From Paraburkholderia terricola (GTDB lineage: Bacteria; Pseudomonadota; Gammaproteobacteria; Burkholderiales; Burkholderiaceae): a DNA stretch of 40,693 nucleotides. Location: positions 1 through 40,693 of the forward strand of contig NZ_FRAB01000052.1 of the NCBI RefSeq assembly GCF_900142195.1, in the 5' to 3' direction. The position numbers and the translations under genes were made by a program. The notes beneath the pieces were generated by a model, which saw only the letters and a program-made list of their open reading frames with translations, was not told the origin of the DNA and ran no database searches. Shown piece after piece: positions 1 through 8,404 of this stretch (positions are counted from its first letter, which is position 1; each line of letters opens with the position of its first letter).

Positions 1-248
1 CTGAAGGCCTGTGCGCTGACAGCGCGGGTGCGCCCGCCGCTGCTTCCCAGTGCGCCGAATAGCGCGTCAAGTTCGGCCTGCACACTGGCGCACATGCCGG
101 ACATCATCAGCGCGGCCATGCGCGGCAAGGTCAGTGTGCGATTGCGGGTAAAGGCAGTGGGAGAACGACGCACGCGATCGGCGAGCGCCGGATCGAGCAG
201 GAAATCGGAGAACTCAGCCAGAAGCCGCGAGGACGCTGGTATTTGAGT
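1..248 (-). mobile_element. IS4-family transposase, N-terminal part (runs off window)
   Basis: Reading the minus strand from 248 down to 1 gives about 82 codons without a stop. The peptide contains LLAEFSDFLLDPALADRV, then FTRNRTLTLPRMAALM, ELDALFGALG and VSAQAF. This is the layout of the IS4 transposase N-terminal domain, where F/T-R-x-R-x-L is followed by a helix and then VS/T-xxAF. The DDE catalytic part lies beyond the left edge. The start is unclear. The ATG at 252-250 is in another frame and meets a stop after 12 codons, and an in-frame TGA (251-249) sits just before the open stretch, so a rare start codon or a small frameshift is needed. It may therefore be an inactive copy. No terminal inverted repeat could be fixed. 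Confidence 0.6.
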
Positions 249-701
249 TCATATCGTTGATTTATCAGTGAGTTATGCGATGAAGTTTACAGGGGCAATG
301 CCTCGTTTACAAGCTCTTTGAGGCTTAAGTTGAGAGCATTGGGCGGCCAGGGAGCGAATGAAACGCAGCCCATGCGAAATTCCCTGAACGCCACGACGAT
401 TCCCAGCCGATAAAAGTGGTGAAACTCTTCGCGGCAACCGGTCTGTTTTTTCATCGGCCTGCATTATTAGCTAATTCAGGCTAATAACCCTCTTCATAAT
501 CGGGCGATACCTGCCCACTCGACATGTCGGATTTCGTTGCCGGTTTGCGGGGCTCCGTGTCTTTGGCCGCTCATTGTCATATAACGACGCGTTTCCGGCT
601 TTGTCGCTGACCATTCTCAGATTCCTGCAAGTTGTTTGACAAATTTGCGGGCCCAATGCTAACTTCAATGCCCCTACCTGTTCACCGGGTTTGAGGCCGC
701 C
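249..701. other. Gene-free 453-bp stretch between IS fragment and first operon
   Basis: The left part is less GC-rich than the surroundings and probably includes the outer end of the insertion sequence plus old flanking DNA. A 63-codon open frame on the minus strand (464-273) has no recognisable motif or convincing ribosome site and is not called. The right end holds a palindrome and promoter-like elements listed separately. Confidence 0.5.
629..664 (+). promoter_or_regulatory. Putative promoter with overlapping TTGT-N3-ACAA operator
   Basis: A perfect -35 hexamer TTGACA lies at 636-641, followed after about 17 bp by a weak -10 near 659-664. The -35 is embedded in the imperfect palindrome AAGTTGTTTGACAAATT (629-645). 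TTGT-N3-ACAA resembles operators of FadR/FCD-type GntR repressors, which often control sugar-acid operons. The regulator is not in this window, so its identity is inference. Confidence 0.4.
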
Positions 702-1637
702 ATGAACGAATCTCCCATACTCGACAGTGAATTCGCCGCTTCGGTCATGGCCGTGCCGCCGCTGGCGCGCCGCGCCGACTACGCGCTCGATCCCGCCGCA
801 AACCTGGCGCTGATTCGCCACATCGAAGCCGGCGGCGTGCGCACCTTGCTGTATGGCGGCAACGCGAATCTTTATCACGTCGCCGTCAGCGAATACCGCG
901 ACTTGCTCGATCTGCTCGCCGACGCCGCGAGCCCGGGCACGCGCGTGATCCCGGCAATCGGTCCCGACTACGGAAAAATGCTGGACCAGGCGCGCATCCT
1001 TGCGCAAAGCCGTTATCGGACGGCGATGGTGCTGCCGCTCGGCGGTTTCACGACCTCCGGGGGCGTCGAGGCGGGGCTGACGCGCATCGTCGACACGGCA
1101 GGCATTCCCCTCACGCTGTACATCAAGAACGAAGACTACGTCGAGGTCGACACGCTGGCGCGCCTGGTCGACCGTGGCACGCTGCTGGCCGTGAAATACG
1201 CGATCGTGCGCGCCGATCCCGCGAACGATCCTTATCTGCGCCGCCTGCTGCAACAGGTGCCGGCCGCCAAAGTGGTGTCCGGCATGGGCGAGCGGCCGGC
1301 GCTCGTGCACGTGCGCGAGTTCGGTCTCGCCGCATGGACCACGGGTTCGGGATGCATCGCGCCGCGCATGGTCACGGCGTTGCTGCACGCCGTCAAGTCC
1401 GGCGATCGGGACACGGCGCAGCGTCTCCACGATGCCTTCCTGCCGCTCGAAACCTTGCGCGACGACATCTCGTTGATCCGCGTGCTGCACGACGCGGTCA
1501 CGTTCTCGAAGATCGCCGACATGGGGCCGATTTTGCCGCTGCTCAGTTCGACGCCGCCCGAACATCATGCGAAGATCGAGCACGCCGCGCGGGAACTGCT
1601 TGCGTTGGAACGGCGGTTCGCACAAGCCGATGCATGA
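702..1637 (+). CDS. Dihydrodipicolinate synthase (DapA)-family lyase/aldolase
   Basis: The protein has 311 residues and the (beta/alpha)8 pattern of the DapA/NanA/KDG-aldolase family, class I Schiff-base enzymes acting on pyruvate or 2-keto acids. Visible hallmarks are YGGNANLY (51-58) at the G-G-T/N substrate loop, LTLYIKNEDY with the likely catalytic Tyr140, and AVKYAIV with the likely Schiff-base Lys165. The ATG at 702 follows GAGGCCGCC. It is 63 bp upstream of a lactonase gene and close to an ABC importer, so a role in sugar-acid or lactone breakdown (keto-deoxy acid cleavage or dehydration) is more likely than lysine synthesis. The exact substrate cannot be read from sequence. Confidence 0.8.
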   Translation: MNESPILDSEFAASVMAVPPLARRADYALDPAANLALIRHIEAGGVRTLLYGGNANLYHVAVSEYRDLLDLLADAASPGTRVIPAIGPDYGKMLDQARILAQSRYRTAMVLPLGGFTTSGGVEAGLTRIVDTAGIPLTLYIKNEDYVEVDTLARLVDRGTLLAVKYAIVRADPANDPYLRRLLQQVPAAKVVSGMGERPALVHVREFGLAAWTTGSGCIAPRMVTALLHAVKSGDRDTAQRLHDAFLPLETLRDDISLIRVLHDAVTFSKIADMGPILPLLSSTPPEHHAKIEHAARELLALERRFAQADA

Positions 1638-1700
1638 CGGCGCCTCGCCACGCCCGCCCATGCCTACCACACCATCAACCCGAAACCAGAAAGCACCAGC

Positions 1701-2639
1701 ATGACCGACAACAGCCGACGCTATCCCGATCCCTCCGTCCGCGTGCTCGATCCGCGCTTCAAGTCGCTGATCCTTGCCTCCGCTTCCGTCGAGTGTCTGT
1801 ATCAAGGCACGCGCTGGTCCGAGGGGCCGGTCTGGTTCGGCGACGGCCGCTATCTGCTGTGGAGCGACATTCCGAACGACCGCATCCTGCGCTGGGACGA
1901 ACCCAGCGGCACGGTCACGACCTATCGCCAGTCGTCGAACAATGCGAACGGCCATACGCGCGATCGCCAGGGCCGACTCGTCAGTTGCGAGCATCTGACG
2001 CGCCGCGTCACGCGCACCGAATACGACGGCTCGATCACCGTGCTCGCCGACCGTTATCGCGGCAAGCGCTTCAATTCGCCGAACGACGTCATCGTGAAGT
2101 CGGACGGCTCGATCTGGTTCACCGATCCGACCTTCGGCATCGACAGCTTTTACGAGGGCGAGCGGCAGGACTCGGAACTGCCGGCATGCGTGTATCGCAT
2201 CGACGGCCAATCCGGCGAAGTCAGCGTGGTCGCCGACGGCGTGCTCGGACCCAACGGCCTCGCGTTTTCGCCGGACGAGTCCGTGCTGTACATCGTCGAG
2301 TCGCGCGGCGAGCCCCGCAAGATCCGCGCGTTCGACGTCGACGGCAACGGCCTGGCGCTGTCGAACAATCGCGTGCTGATCGACGCCGGCCCCGGCACGC
2401 CCGACGGCTTTCGCGTCGACGTGCACGGCAATCTGTGGTGCGGCTGGGGCATGGGCACCGACGAACTCGACGGCGTGCGCGTTTTCACGCCGCAAGGCGA
2501 GCCCATCGGCCACATTGCGTTGCCGGAACGCTGCGCGAATGTGTGCTTCGGCGGCCGCCATCGCAACCGGCTCTTCATGGCGGCAAGCCACGGGCTCTAT
2601 TCGCTCTACGTCAACACGCAGGGCGTGCAAGGCGGCTGA
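1701..2639 (+). CDS. SMP-30/gluconolactonase/LRE-family lactonase
   Basis: The protein has 312 residues and forms a six-bladed beta-propeller of the SMP-30/gluconolactonase family, which hydrolyses sugar lactones to sugar acids with one divalent metal ion. The expected metal ligands are visible: Glu41 in WSEGPVW, Asn128 in SPNDVIVKSDGSIWFTDP, Asn185 in GPNGLAF and Asp235 in TPDGFRVD. No signal peptide is evident, so it is probably cytoplasmic. It follows the DapA-family gene by 63 bp and precedes the ABC transporter genes, which suggests lactone opening ahead of keto-acid cleavage. The substrate (aldono-1,4- or 1,5-lactone) is unknown. Confidence 0.85.
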   Translation: MTDNSRRYPDPSVRVLDPRFKSLILASASVECLYQGTRWSEGPVWFGDGRYLLWSDIPNDRILRWDEPSGTVTTYRQSSNNANGHTRDRQGRLVSCEHLTRRVTRTEYDGSITVLADRYRGKRFNSPNDVIVKSDGSIWFTDPTFGIDSFYEGERQDSELPACVYRIDGQSGEVSVVADGVLGPNGLAFSPDESVLYIVESRGEPRKIRAFDVDGNGLALSNNRVLIDAGPGTPDGFRVDVHGNLWCGWGMGTDELDGVRVFTPQGEPIGHIALPERCANVCFGGRHRNRLFMAASHGLYSLYVNTQGVQGG

Positions 2640-2780
2640 GTTCGGCGCGCGTCCGCGCGCATCGGCGCGCATCGACGACTTGCCTGACAAGTGCTCGTCA
2701 ACGCCGGCCGCGGGCTTCGGGTTTGCCCTCGGATGACGCGCGCAAACCATTGAGCTAAAAGGATTCCAGCCAAAATCCCG

Positions 2781-2846
2781 CGATTTCGTGAGCAAATCGC
2801 CGCCGTGAGTATTTGCTTGACATCGGCAGTCCCGCTTCGCTATGTT
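2781..2846 (+). promoter_or_regulatory. Promoter and inverted repeat upstream of ABC importer
   Basis: TTGACA (2817-2822) and TATGTT (2841-2846) are spaced 18 bp apart, a good sigma-70-type match about 70 bp before the binding-protein start. Just upstream lies the inverted repeat CGATTT (2781-2786) / AAATCG (2794-2799), a possible operator. This suggests the transporter can be expressed separately from the two upstream enzymes. Confidence 0.5.
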
Positions 2847-2915
2847 CCTCTGGTAGATCACCGCCCGCAGCGCATCTGACCGGCGGACTTCCATACCAAG
2901 AAGCGAGGAGACGCA

Positions 2916-4085
2916 ATGACTGTTTCACGCAGGTTGTCGCTCAAGCTGGTGTCCGTATGTCTCGCGGCGAGCGCCGCTTTCGCCTCCGCCGCGCACGCGG
3001 CCGATCCGGTCACGCTCAATATCGTCGACGTGGCGGGCGATCTTCAACTCACGCAAAAGGGTTTCGAGGCCTTCAAGGCGAAGTACCCGAACCTCGTCGC
3101 CAACATCACGTTCACGAACGCGCCCGCGCCGCAGTTGCCCGGCAAGATCAAGGCGATGCAGGCCGCGGGCCGCTCCGATATCGATCTCGTGCTCACCGGC
3201 ACCGACGCGCTGGCGGCCGGCATCGAACAGGGTCTCTGGACGAAACTGCTGCCGGACAATGCGGCGGCTTTCCCCGGCGTGCTCGACAAATACGCGCCCG
3301 GTCCGCGCAAGATGCAGGATCTCGCGCAAGGCTACGGGCTCGAGGTCGCGTACATGCCGGCCGGTCCGCTGCTCGAATACAACCCCGCGAAAGTCAGCGA
3401 TCCACCGAAAACGCCGGAGCAACTGCTGCAATGGTGCAAGGCGCATCCCGACAAGCTCATCTATGCGCGGCCGGCCAACTCCGGGCCCGGCCGCACGTTT
3501 TTGATGGGGCTGCCCTACGTGCTCGGCGACAAGGATCCGCAAGACCCGATTCACGGCTGGGACAAGACGTGGGCGTTCCTCAAGCAACTGAACGAATGCA
3601 TTCCCTACTATCCGGGCGGCACCTCGGCGGTCATGAAGGAACTCGGCGAGGGCACGCGCGACATGACCGTCACGGTAACCGGCTGGGACATCAATCCTCG
3701 CGCGCTCGGCATCGTGCCGGCTGAATTCAGGGTGCAGGCGTTCGACAACATGACGTGGGTGAACGACGCGCACTTCATGGTGATTCCGAAGGGCGTGCCG
3801 AAGGAAAAGATCGAGGTGCTCTACAAGCTGATGAACTTCATGCTCGAACCCGCGCAGCAGGCCATGACCTATGACGATGGTTACTTCTATCCGGGCCCGG
3901 CGATCAAGGGCGTGACGGTCGAACAGGCGCCCGCGCGCAGCCAGGACGTGCTGAAGAAGTACGGCCGGCCGGAGTACGCGAAGCTGCTGGCGGAACGCCC
4001 GCACGTGTTGCCGCTGAATGCGAGCGCGATGGTCGCGGCATTCAGGAAGTGGGACACCGAAGTCGGCGCGCAGAAGACCAAGTAG
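2916..4085 (+). CDS. ABC transporter periplasmic solute-binding protein (family 1)
   Basis: The protein has 389 residues. It begins with a Sec signal peptide (RR-containing n-region, hydrophobic core, likely cleavage after AHA at residue 28). The mature part has the features of family 1 extracellular binding proteins: an N-terminal VTLNIVDVAG strand, the middle SDIDLVLTGTDAL, and an aromatic-rich C-terminal lobe (YDDGYFYPGP). It captures a solute in the periplasm and delivers it to the permeases encoded downstream. The associated ATPase and permeases are of the spermidine/putrescine/Fe(III)/thiamine class, but the upstream lactonase and DapA-family enzymes suggest a sugar-acid-like ligand. 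The ligand is not predictable from sequence. An RBS AGGAGA lies before the ATG. Confidence 0.85.
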   Translation: MTVSRRLSLKLVSVCLAASAAFASAAHAADPVTLNIVDVAGDLQLTQKGFEAFKAKYPNLVANITFTNAPAPQLPGKIKAMQAAGRSDIDLVLTGTDALAAGIEQGLWTKLLPDNAAAFPGVLDKYAPGPRKMQDLAQGYGLEVAYMPAGPLLEYNPAKVSDPPKTPEQLLQWCKAHPDKLIYARPANSGPGRTFLMGLPYVLGDKDPQDPIHGWDKTWAFLKQLNECIPYYPGGTSAVMKELGEGTRDMTVTVTGWDINPRALGIVPAEFRVQAFDNMTWVNDAHFMVIPKGVPKEKIEVLYKLMNFMLEPAQQAMTYDDGYFYPGPAIKGVTVEQAPARSQDVLKKYGRPEYAKLLAERPHVLPLNASAMVAAFRKWDTEVGAQKTK

Positions 4086-4140
4086 TTCGCGCCGGGAGTC
4101 AGCGCTTCTATGTGTTTGCGCCGATGCGATCCGCGCAGCG

Positions 4141-4174
4141 CGCGCGTATCGCGCGTATCGCGCGTCTGACGCGC
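4141..4174 (+). repeat. Intercistronic 9-bp tandem repeat and hairpin
   Basis: Three copies of CGCGCGTAT (third copy CGCGCGTCT) lie at 4141-4167 and run into the inverted repeat GCGCGTC/GACGCGC (4160-4174). The element sits in the 126-bp gap after the binding-protein gene. A stem-loop here commonly protects the binding-protein mRNA or reduces read-through, giving more binding protein than permease. The function is inferred. Confidence 0.45.
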
Positions 4175-4211
4175 ATCACGACATCGCCAGGGAACCGCCA
4201 GGAAATTCGCC

Positions 4212-5291
4212 ATGAAGCATCACTTTGAGCAGTTGCGGCTCGACGCCGTGAGCCGCAGTTTCACGAACGCGGAAGGCCAGGCCGTCGCGGCGCTGCAAGG
4301 GCTCGACCTCGACATCCGGCGTGGCGAATTCATCGCGTTGCTGGGGCCCTCCGGTTGCGGCAAGTCGACGGCGCTCAACTGCATCGCCGGCTTGCAGCCC
4401 TTGAGCGGCGGCGGCATCTGGCTCGACGACAAACGCATCGACGTCTTGCCGCCGGAAAAGCGCGGCTTCGGCATGGTGTTTCAGAACTACGCGTTGTTTC
4501 CGCATATGAGCGTGCTCGATAACGTCGGCTTCGGTTTGAAAATGCGCGGCGTCGGCAGGAGCGAAACCATGCGCCGCGCGCGCGAAGCGTTGCAACTCGT
4601 GCAACTGGTCGGGCATGAACGCAAGCTGCCCGGTCAATTGTCCGGCGGCCAGCAGCAGCGCGTGGCGATTGCGCGCGCGATCGTGATCGAGCCGCCGCTC
4701 ATTCTGATGGACGAACCGCTGTCGAATCTCGACACCAAACTGCGCATCGAAATGCGCGCCGAGATTCGCCGCATCCACAGTCAGCTCGAACGCGCGACGC
4801 TCTACGTGACGCACGATCAGGACGAAGCGCTTTCCATGGCCGATCGCATCGTCGTGATGAAAGAGGGCGTGGTGCAGCAGATCGCCACGCCGAAAGAGGT
4901 CTATACGCGCCCGCAGAATCTGCATGTCGCGCGTTTCATGGGCTATCGCAACGTGGCGGACTTCATGCTCGAAGGCACGCAAGGCGAGGGCGTCGCGGTG
5001 AGCGCGAACGGCGTGCGCCTGATCGGCACGCCGATGGCCGGCTTCGACAGCAAGCGCGTGAGCGTCGCGCTGCGTCCCGAGGATATGGAGCGCGCGGCGC
5101 CCGGCGCGGAAAACGCTTTCGATGCGCTCGTGACCACCGTCGAATACGGCGGCCGCGATTCGCTGCTGCGCGTGAAAACCGCGTTCGGCGATTTGTGGGC
5201 GCGCGTTGGCGGTGAATTCCAGGAGGGCGAGCGAATCAGCCTGCGCGTGCCGCCGTCGCGCACGCTCGTCTACGAAGGAGAGGCTGCATGA
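4212..5291 (+). CDS. ABC transporter ATP-binding protein (PotA/FbpC type)
   Basis: The protein has 359 residues. Walker A GPSGCGKST is at 45-53, the Q-loop at QNYALFPHM, the signature LSGGQ at 143-147, Walker B LILMDE at 163-168, and the switch His in YVTHDQDEA. The C-terminal ~120 residues match the TOBE region found in MalK/PotA/FbpC-type ATPases, which often carries regulatory or sugar-sensing roles. It energises import through the two permeases downstream. The next gene starts inside its stop codon (ATGA overlap), so the two are translationally coupled. Confidence 0.92.
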   Translation: MKHHFEQLRLDAVSRSFTNAEGQAVAALQGLDLDIRRGEFIALLGPSGCGKSTALNCIAGLQPLSGGGIWLDDKRIDVLPPEKRGFGMVFQNYALFPHMSVLDNVGFGLKMRGVGRSETMRRAREALQLVQLVGHERKLPGQLSGGQQQRVAIARAIVIEPPLILMDEPLSNLDTKLRIEMRAEIRRIHSQLERATLYVTHDQDEALSMADRIVVMKEGVVQQIATPKEVYTRPQNLHVARFMGYRNVADFMLEGTQGEGVAVSANGVRLIGTPMAGFDSKRVSVALRPEDMERAAPGAENAFDALVTTVEYGGRDSLLRVKTAFGDLWARVGGEFQEGERISLRVPPSRTLVYEGEAA

Positions 5292-6166
5292 ACACGCCCA
5301 CGCTGTCGCCGCCGCTCGCGCCGCGCGACGCCAAGGCGTGGCTCGTCGCGCCGGCGCTGATCTTCATCGTCGCATTGTTCATTTACCCGTTCGCATATGG
5401 GCTGATCCTGTCGTTCCAGCCGATGAACGGCAGCGGACCGTGGGCCAACTATCTGACGTTCTTTACCGACACGTCGATGTGGCCGACGATCATCGTCACG
5501 CTCAAGCTCGCCGTGCCCGCCACGCTCATCAACGTCGGCGTGTCGGTTCCCGTCGCGTTCGCGCTGCGCCGCCACTCCCGTTATCAGAAGTTCATCACCA
5601 CCTTGCTGGTGATTCCGGTGACGCTCGGCACCGTGCTGATCGCCGACGGCATGCTCACGTACTTCGGTCCGAACGGCTGGTTTCCGCAGGCGTTGCAGGG
5701 CCTGCATCTCTATACGAGCGAAGTGCGGCTCACGCATAACTTCTGGGGCGTGCTGATCTCGCTGATCGTGTCGGGGTTCCCATTCGCGTTTCTGCTGACG
5801 CTGTCTTACGTGACCGGCATCGACCCCACGCTCGCGAGCGCGGCGGCGACGCTCGGCGCAAGTCCGTGGCAGCAGTTTCGCCGCATCTATTTGCCGCTGC
5901 TCGTGCCGGGCTTGACGATGGCCGCGTGCCTGTCGTTCGTGCAGGCGTTCTCGGTGTTTCCGTCGGCGGTGCTGCTCGGCGCGCCCGCCGGCCCGACGCG
6001 CGTGATGTCGATCGCCGCGGCCGAAGCCGCATTCGAAAGCTACGACTATTCGCTCGCCTCCGCGATCGCGATGGTGATGGGCTTCGTGCAATTGCTGGTG
6101 GTCGTCGCGATGCTCGGCGCGCGCCGCTTCTTCTACAGCGGTCCGGTAACGGGAGGCAAGGGCTGA
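5288..6166 (+). CDS. ABC transporter permease, first subunit (PotB-like)
   Basis: The protein has 292 residues and about six membrane helices, starting with LVAPALIFIVALFIYPFAYG, which is typical of PotB/CysT-type inner-membrane permeases. The cytoplasmic EAA-like loop that contacts the ATPase is recognisable at about 180-200 (ASAAATLGASPWQQFRRIYL, followed by PLLVPG). It overlaps the ATPase gene by 4 bp and the second permease by 1 bp (TGATG), showing one operon and a heterodimeric channel. Confidence 0.9.
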   Translation: MNTPTLSPPLAPRDAKAWLVAPALIFIVALFIYPFAYGLILSFQPMNGSGPWANYLTFFTDTSMWPTIIVTLKLAVPATLINVGVSVPVAFALRRHSRYQKFITTLLVIPVTLGTVLIADGMLTYFGPNGWFPQALQGLHLYTSEVRLTHNFWGVLISLIVSGFPFAFLLTLSYVTGIDPTLASAAATLGASPWQQFRRIYLPLLVPGLTMAACLSFVQAFSVFPSAVLLGAPAGPTRVMSIAAAEAAFESYDYSLASAIAMVMGFVQLLVVVAMLGARRFFYSGPVTGGKG

Positions 6167-7095
6167 TGACGACCGATCGCCAAGCGGCGCACCCTTCCTG
6201 GTCCACGTCCGCATCGAAGGAACACGACGACGGCGCCCGCCAGCCCGGCAAACGCGCGAAGCAGCGCGCCAGCGTGCCGGGGCGTGTGTGGCGCGTGCTG
6301 GTGTGGGGCGCGATGCTGTTCTTCCTCGTCAACGTGGTGTTGCTGATCGCAACCGTCGCGGTGAACTCGGTGGCGACGCGCTGGTTCGGCACCCTGTTGC
6401 CGCAAGGCTTCACCTTGCATTGGTATGCGCAGGCGTGGAGCGATTTTCAGTTGGCGAGCGTGTTGTGGGTCACGGTCGAAGTGGTCGGCGCGGTGGTGCT
6501 GCTCTCGGTGCTGCTCGGCGTGCCCGCGGCCTACGCGCTGGCTCGCGTGCAATTTCCGGGCAAGCGCACGGCGATGCTGATCTTCCTGCTGCCGTTGATG
6601 GTGCCGCCCGTCACCTACGGCATTCCGATGGCGACGGTGATGTACAAGATCGGCCTGGCCGGCACGCTCTCCGGTGTGATTCTTGCGAACCTCGTGCCGG
6701 CGCTGCCGTTCGTGATTCTGGTGATGACGCCGTTCATCGAACAGATCGATCCCAATCTCGAAGCGGCGGCGCGTATTTTCGGGGCCAACACGTTCCGCTA
6801 TTTCCGCTACGTGCTGCTGCCGCTGCTGGTGCCCGGCATGCTCGCGGCGGCGCTGCTGGTATTGGTGCGCACCATCGGCATGTTCGAACTGACGTTCTTC
6901 ACGGCGGGTCCGGCGACGCAAACACTCGTGGTCGCGTTGTACTACGCGGTGTTTTCAACCGGGGTGCGAGCGCCGCAATCGATCGACGCGATGGCGATGA
7001 TCTACATGGCGATCACGTTGATCTGGGTGCTGATCGCCCTGCAATTCGTGAGCCCGACGCAAATCGTCTCGCGCGTGAAGGAGCAGAAGCACTGA
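6166..7095 (+). CDS. ABC transporter permease, second subunit (PotC-like)
   Basis: The protein has 309 residues. The ATG at 6166 shares its A with the TGA of the preceding permease, which decides the start over longer in-frame possibilities upstream. It has an unusually long polar N-terminus (~40 residues, rich in Lys/Arg/Ser) before the first membrane helix. About six helices follow, with an EAA loop at LEAAARIFGANTFRYFRYVL and then LPLLVPG. It pairs with the upstream permease to form the import channel. It is the last gene of the operon; the next gene converges 34 bp away with no obvious terminator between. Confidence 0.9.
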   Translation: MTTDRQAAHPSWSTSASKEHDDGARQPGKRAKQRASVPGRVWRVLVWGAMLFFLVNVVLLIATVAVNSVATRWFGTLLPQGFTLHWYAQAWSDFQLASVLWVTVEVVGAVVLLSVLLGVPAAYALARVQFPGKRTAMLIFLLPLMVPPVTYGIPMATVMYKIGLAGTLSGVILANLVPALPFVILVMTPFIEQIDPNLEAAARIFGANTFRYFRYVLLPLLVPGMLAAALLVLVRTIGMFELTFFTAGPATQTLVVALYYAVFSTGVRAPQSIDAMAMIYMAITLIWVLIALQFVSPTQIVSRVKEQKH

Positions 7096-7129
7096 AACGC
7101 TCAACGCTTCACGCGGCACGCACTCGCAT

Positions 7130-7735
7130 TCAATAGCCCACGCGATACACCCGGCCCGTCTGCGCGCCTTCCACGCTGCGCAGATAGGCCAGCGCCGCGC
7201 GTTGCGCCGTCACCGGTTCGAAGCCGCGAAAGTAGGGCGCGTAAGCGTTGAGCGATTCGGTCAGCACGGTCGGGCTGACCACGTTGATGCGAATGCCGCG
7301 CGGCAGTTCGATCGCCGCGCCGCGCACGAAGCCTTCGAGCGCCAGGTTGACGGTGGTGGCGTTCGCACCCAGGCGAATTGGCTCGTCGCCGACAATGCCG
7401 CTCGTCAGCGTGAACGAGCCGCCGTCGTTCACGTATTGCTGGGCGGCCAGCACCACGTTGATCTGGCCCATCAGCTTGTCGCGCAGGCCGATCCAGAACT
7501 GTTCGATGCTCATTTCCGGTAAGGGACCGAAATGCAGCTTGCCGGTGGTGGTGACCACGCCGTCCACCTTGCCGATCTCGCGAAAGAGCCGCTCGATGCT
7601 CGCCGGATCGGTGCTGTCCACGCGGTGCGTGCCGCGCGTCGCGCCCGCTTCGATGACTTCGTGGCGCGCCTTGAGTTCCGCGCTCACTGCCTGGCCAAGC
7701 GTGCCGGTGGCGCCGATCACGACGATCTTTTTCAT
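7130..7735 (-). CDS. Short-chain dehydrogenase-like protein lacking YxxxK
   Basis: The protein has 201 residues. It starts with the Rossmann motif GATGTLG (8-14), and has TTTGKLHFG at the NNAG position, LTSGIV for the catalytic Ser strand and INVVSPTVL after the active site. Where classical SDRs carry YxxxK the sequence reads GANATTVNLALEGFVRGAAI, so both the Tyr and the Lys are missing. The LEGFVRxAAxELP motif is typical of a known SDR subfamily with this same loss. It may act by another mechanism or as a nucleotide-binding/regulatory protein. It converges on the ABC operon and is probably monocistronic. Confidence 0.8.
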   Translation of the reverse strand: MKKIVVIGATGTLGQAVSAELKARHEVIEAGATRGTHRVDSTDPASIERLFREIGKVDGVVTTTGKLHFGPLPEMSIEQFWIGLRDKLMGQINVVLAAQQYVNDGGSFTLTSGIVGDEPIRLGANATTVNLALEGFVRGAAIELPRGIRINVVSPTVLTESLNAYAPYFRGFEPVTAQRAALAYLRSVEGAQTGRVYRVGY

Positions 7736-7862
7736 TGACTGCTCCGCTGAGGGTTAACGTGGGGTCGATTGTGCGGGCAGCCGCTCGCAAGAAAAAGCCG
7801 CGTGCATGCGCAGGTCTTGCAACCCCCGGTTTCTAATCGGGCCAGGCGCGCGCCATGATTCA

Positions 7863-7887
7863 AACGATGCGCGCCAACGATGCGCGC
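7863..7887. repeat. 12-bp direct repeat AACGATGCGCGC x2
   Basis: AACGATGCGCGC occurs at 7863-7874 and 7876-7887 in the 216-bp gap between two minus-strand genes, upstream of the SDR gene. It could be a paired binding site or chance in GC-rich spacer. No partner regulator is visible. Confidence 0.3.
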
Positions 7888-7951
7888 TGACGATTCGCTG
7901 ATTAACGGGCGCGTGCGCCGGAATTCAAACGCGCCGTTGAAACGCGAACAC

Positions 7952-8404
7952 TCATTTCACCCGGTGTAACTCGATCACTCGCGTGGGGCGCAGATGATTA
8001 AGAGCGTAATGAATGCGGCCGCGTTCGTCGCGGCTGCCGGCCTCGCGCGGCTCGTCGAACCGGGGATCGGCCGAATGGGGACCCTGCGGCTCGACCATGC
8101 CTTTGTCGATGACCGTATAGCCCGGTTCGAGCGCGAGCAGCAGATGATTGCCGCCGACGCGGCTGTCGAAGCCGGCCATGCCGTCGTGCGCCTCGGGCAC
8201 GCTGTTGGTGAGCGTCGCGTTGCTCATGGTGATTTCATCGGCCGCGATCGGGCCATAGCCCGCGAGGCGGGCGGCTTCGTAGTTCTTGCCGTCGGTGTCC
8301 ACCGTGCTGTCGTGCGTGCGGTCGTTGTGCAGTTCCGCCGTGCGCGGACCGACGTGCGGTTGCCTGGTCGTCTCCGCTGGTTTGTCGATATCGCTGTTCA
8401 TCAT
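7952..8404 (-). CDS. Conserved hypothetical protein
   Basis: The protein has 150 residues. The start is set by AAGGAG five bases before the first of two tandem ATG codons (8404-8402 and 8401-8399). It is hydrophilic, Asp/His/Arg rich, without signal peptide or membrane helix. It has a conserved-looking core around AGYGPIAADEITMSNATLTNSVPEAHDG and GYTVIDKGMVEP (short runs of a longer block) and no catalytic motif I recognise. It resembles uncharacterised Burkholderia-restricted proteins (possibly the DUF3005 group, weak recollection). Function is unknown. It is divergent from the small gene at 8747. Confidence 0.65.
   Translation of the reverse strand: MMNSDIDKPAETTRQPHVGPRTAELHNDRTHDSTVDTDGKNYEAARLAGYGPIAADEITMSNATLTNSVPEAHDGMAGFDSRVGGNHLLLALEPGYTVIDKGMVEPQGPHSADPRFDEPREAGSRDERGRIHYALNHLRPTRVIELHRVK

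Noticed and set aside
273..464. 63-codon minus-strand frame next to the IS4 fragment
   Set aside because: No domain, Arg/Ser-rich composition and no ribosome site; probably spacer or IS-end DNA.
471..2894. Very long open frame on the minus strand (about 800 codons)
   Set aside because: It lies antisense to the DapA-family and lactonase genes and is Arg/His/Ala-rich without family motifs, a product of GC-rich third positions.
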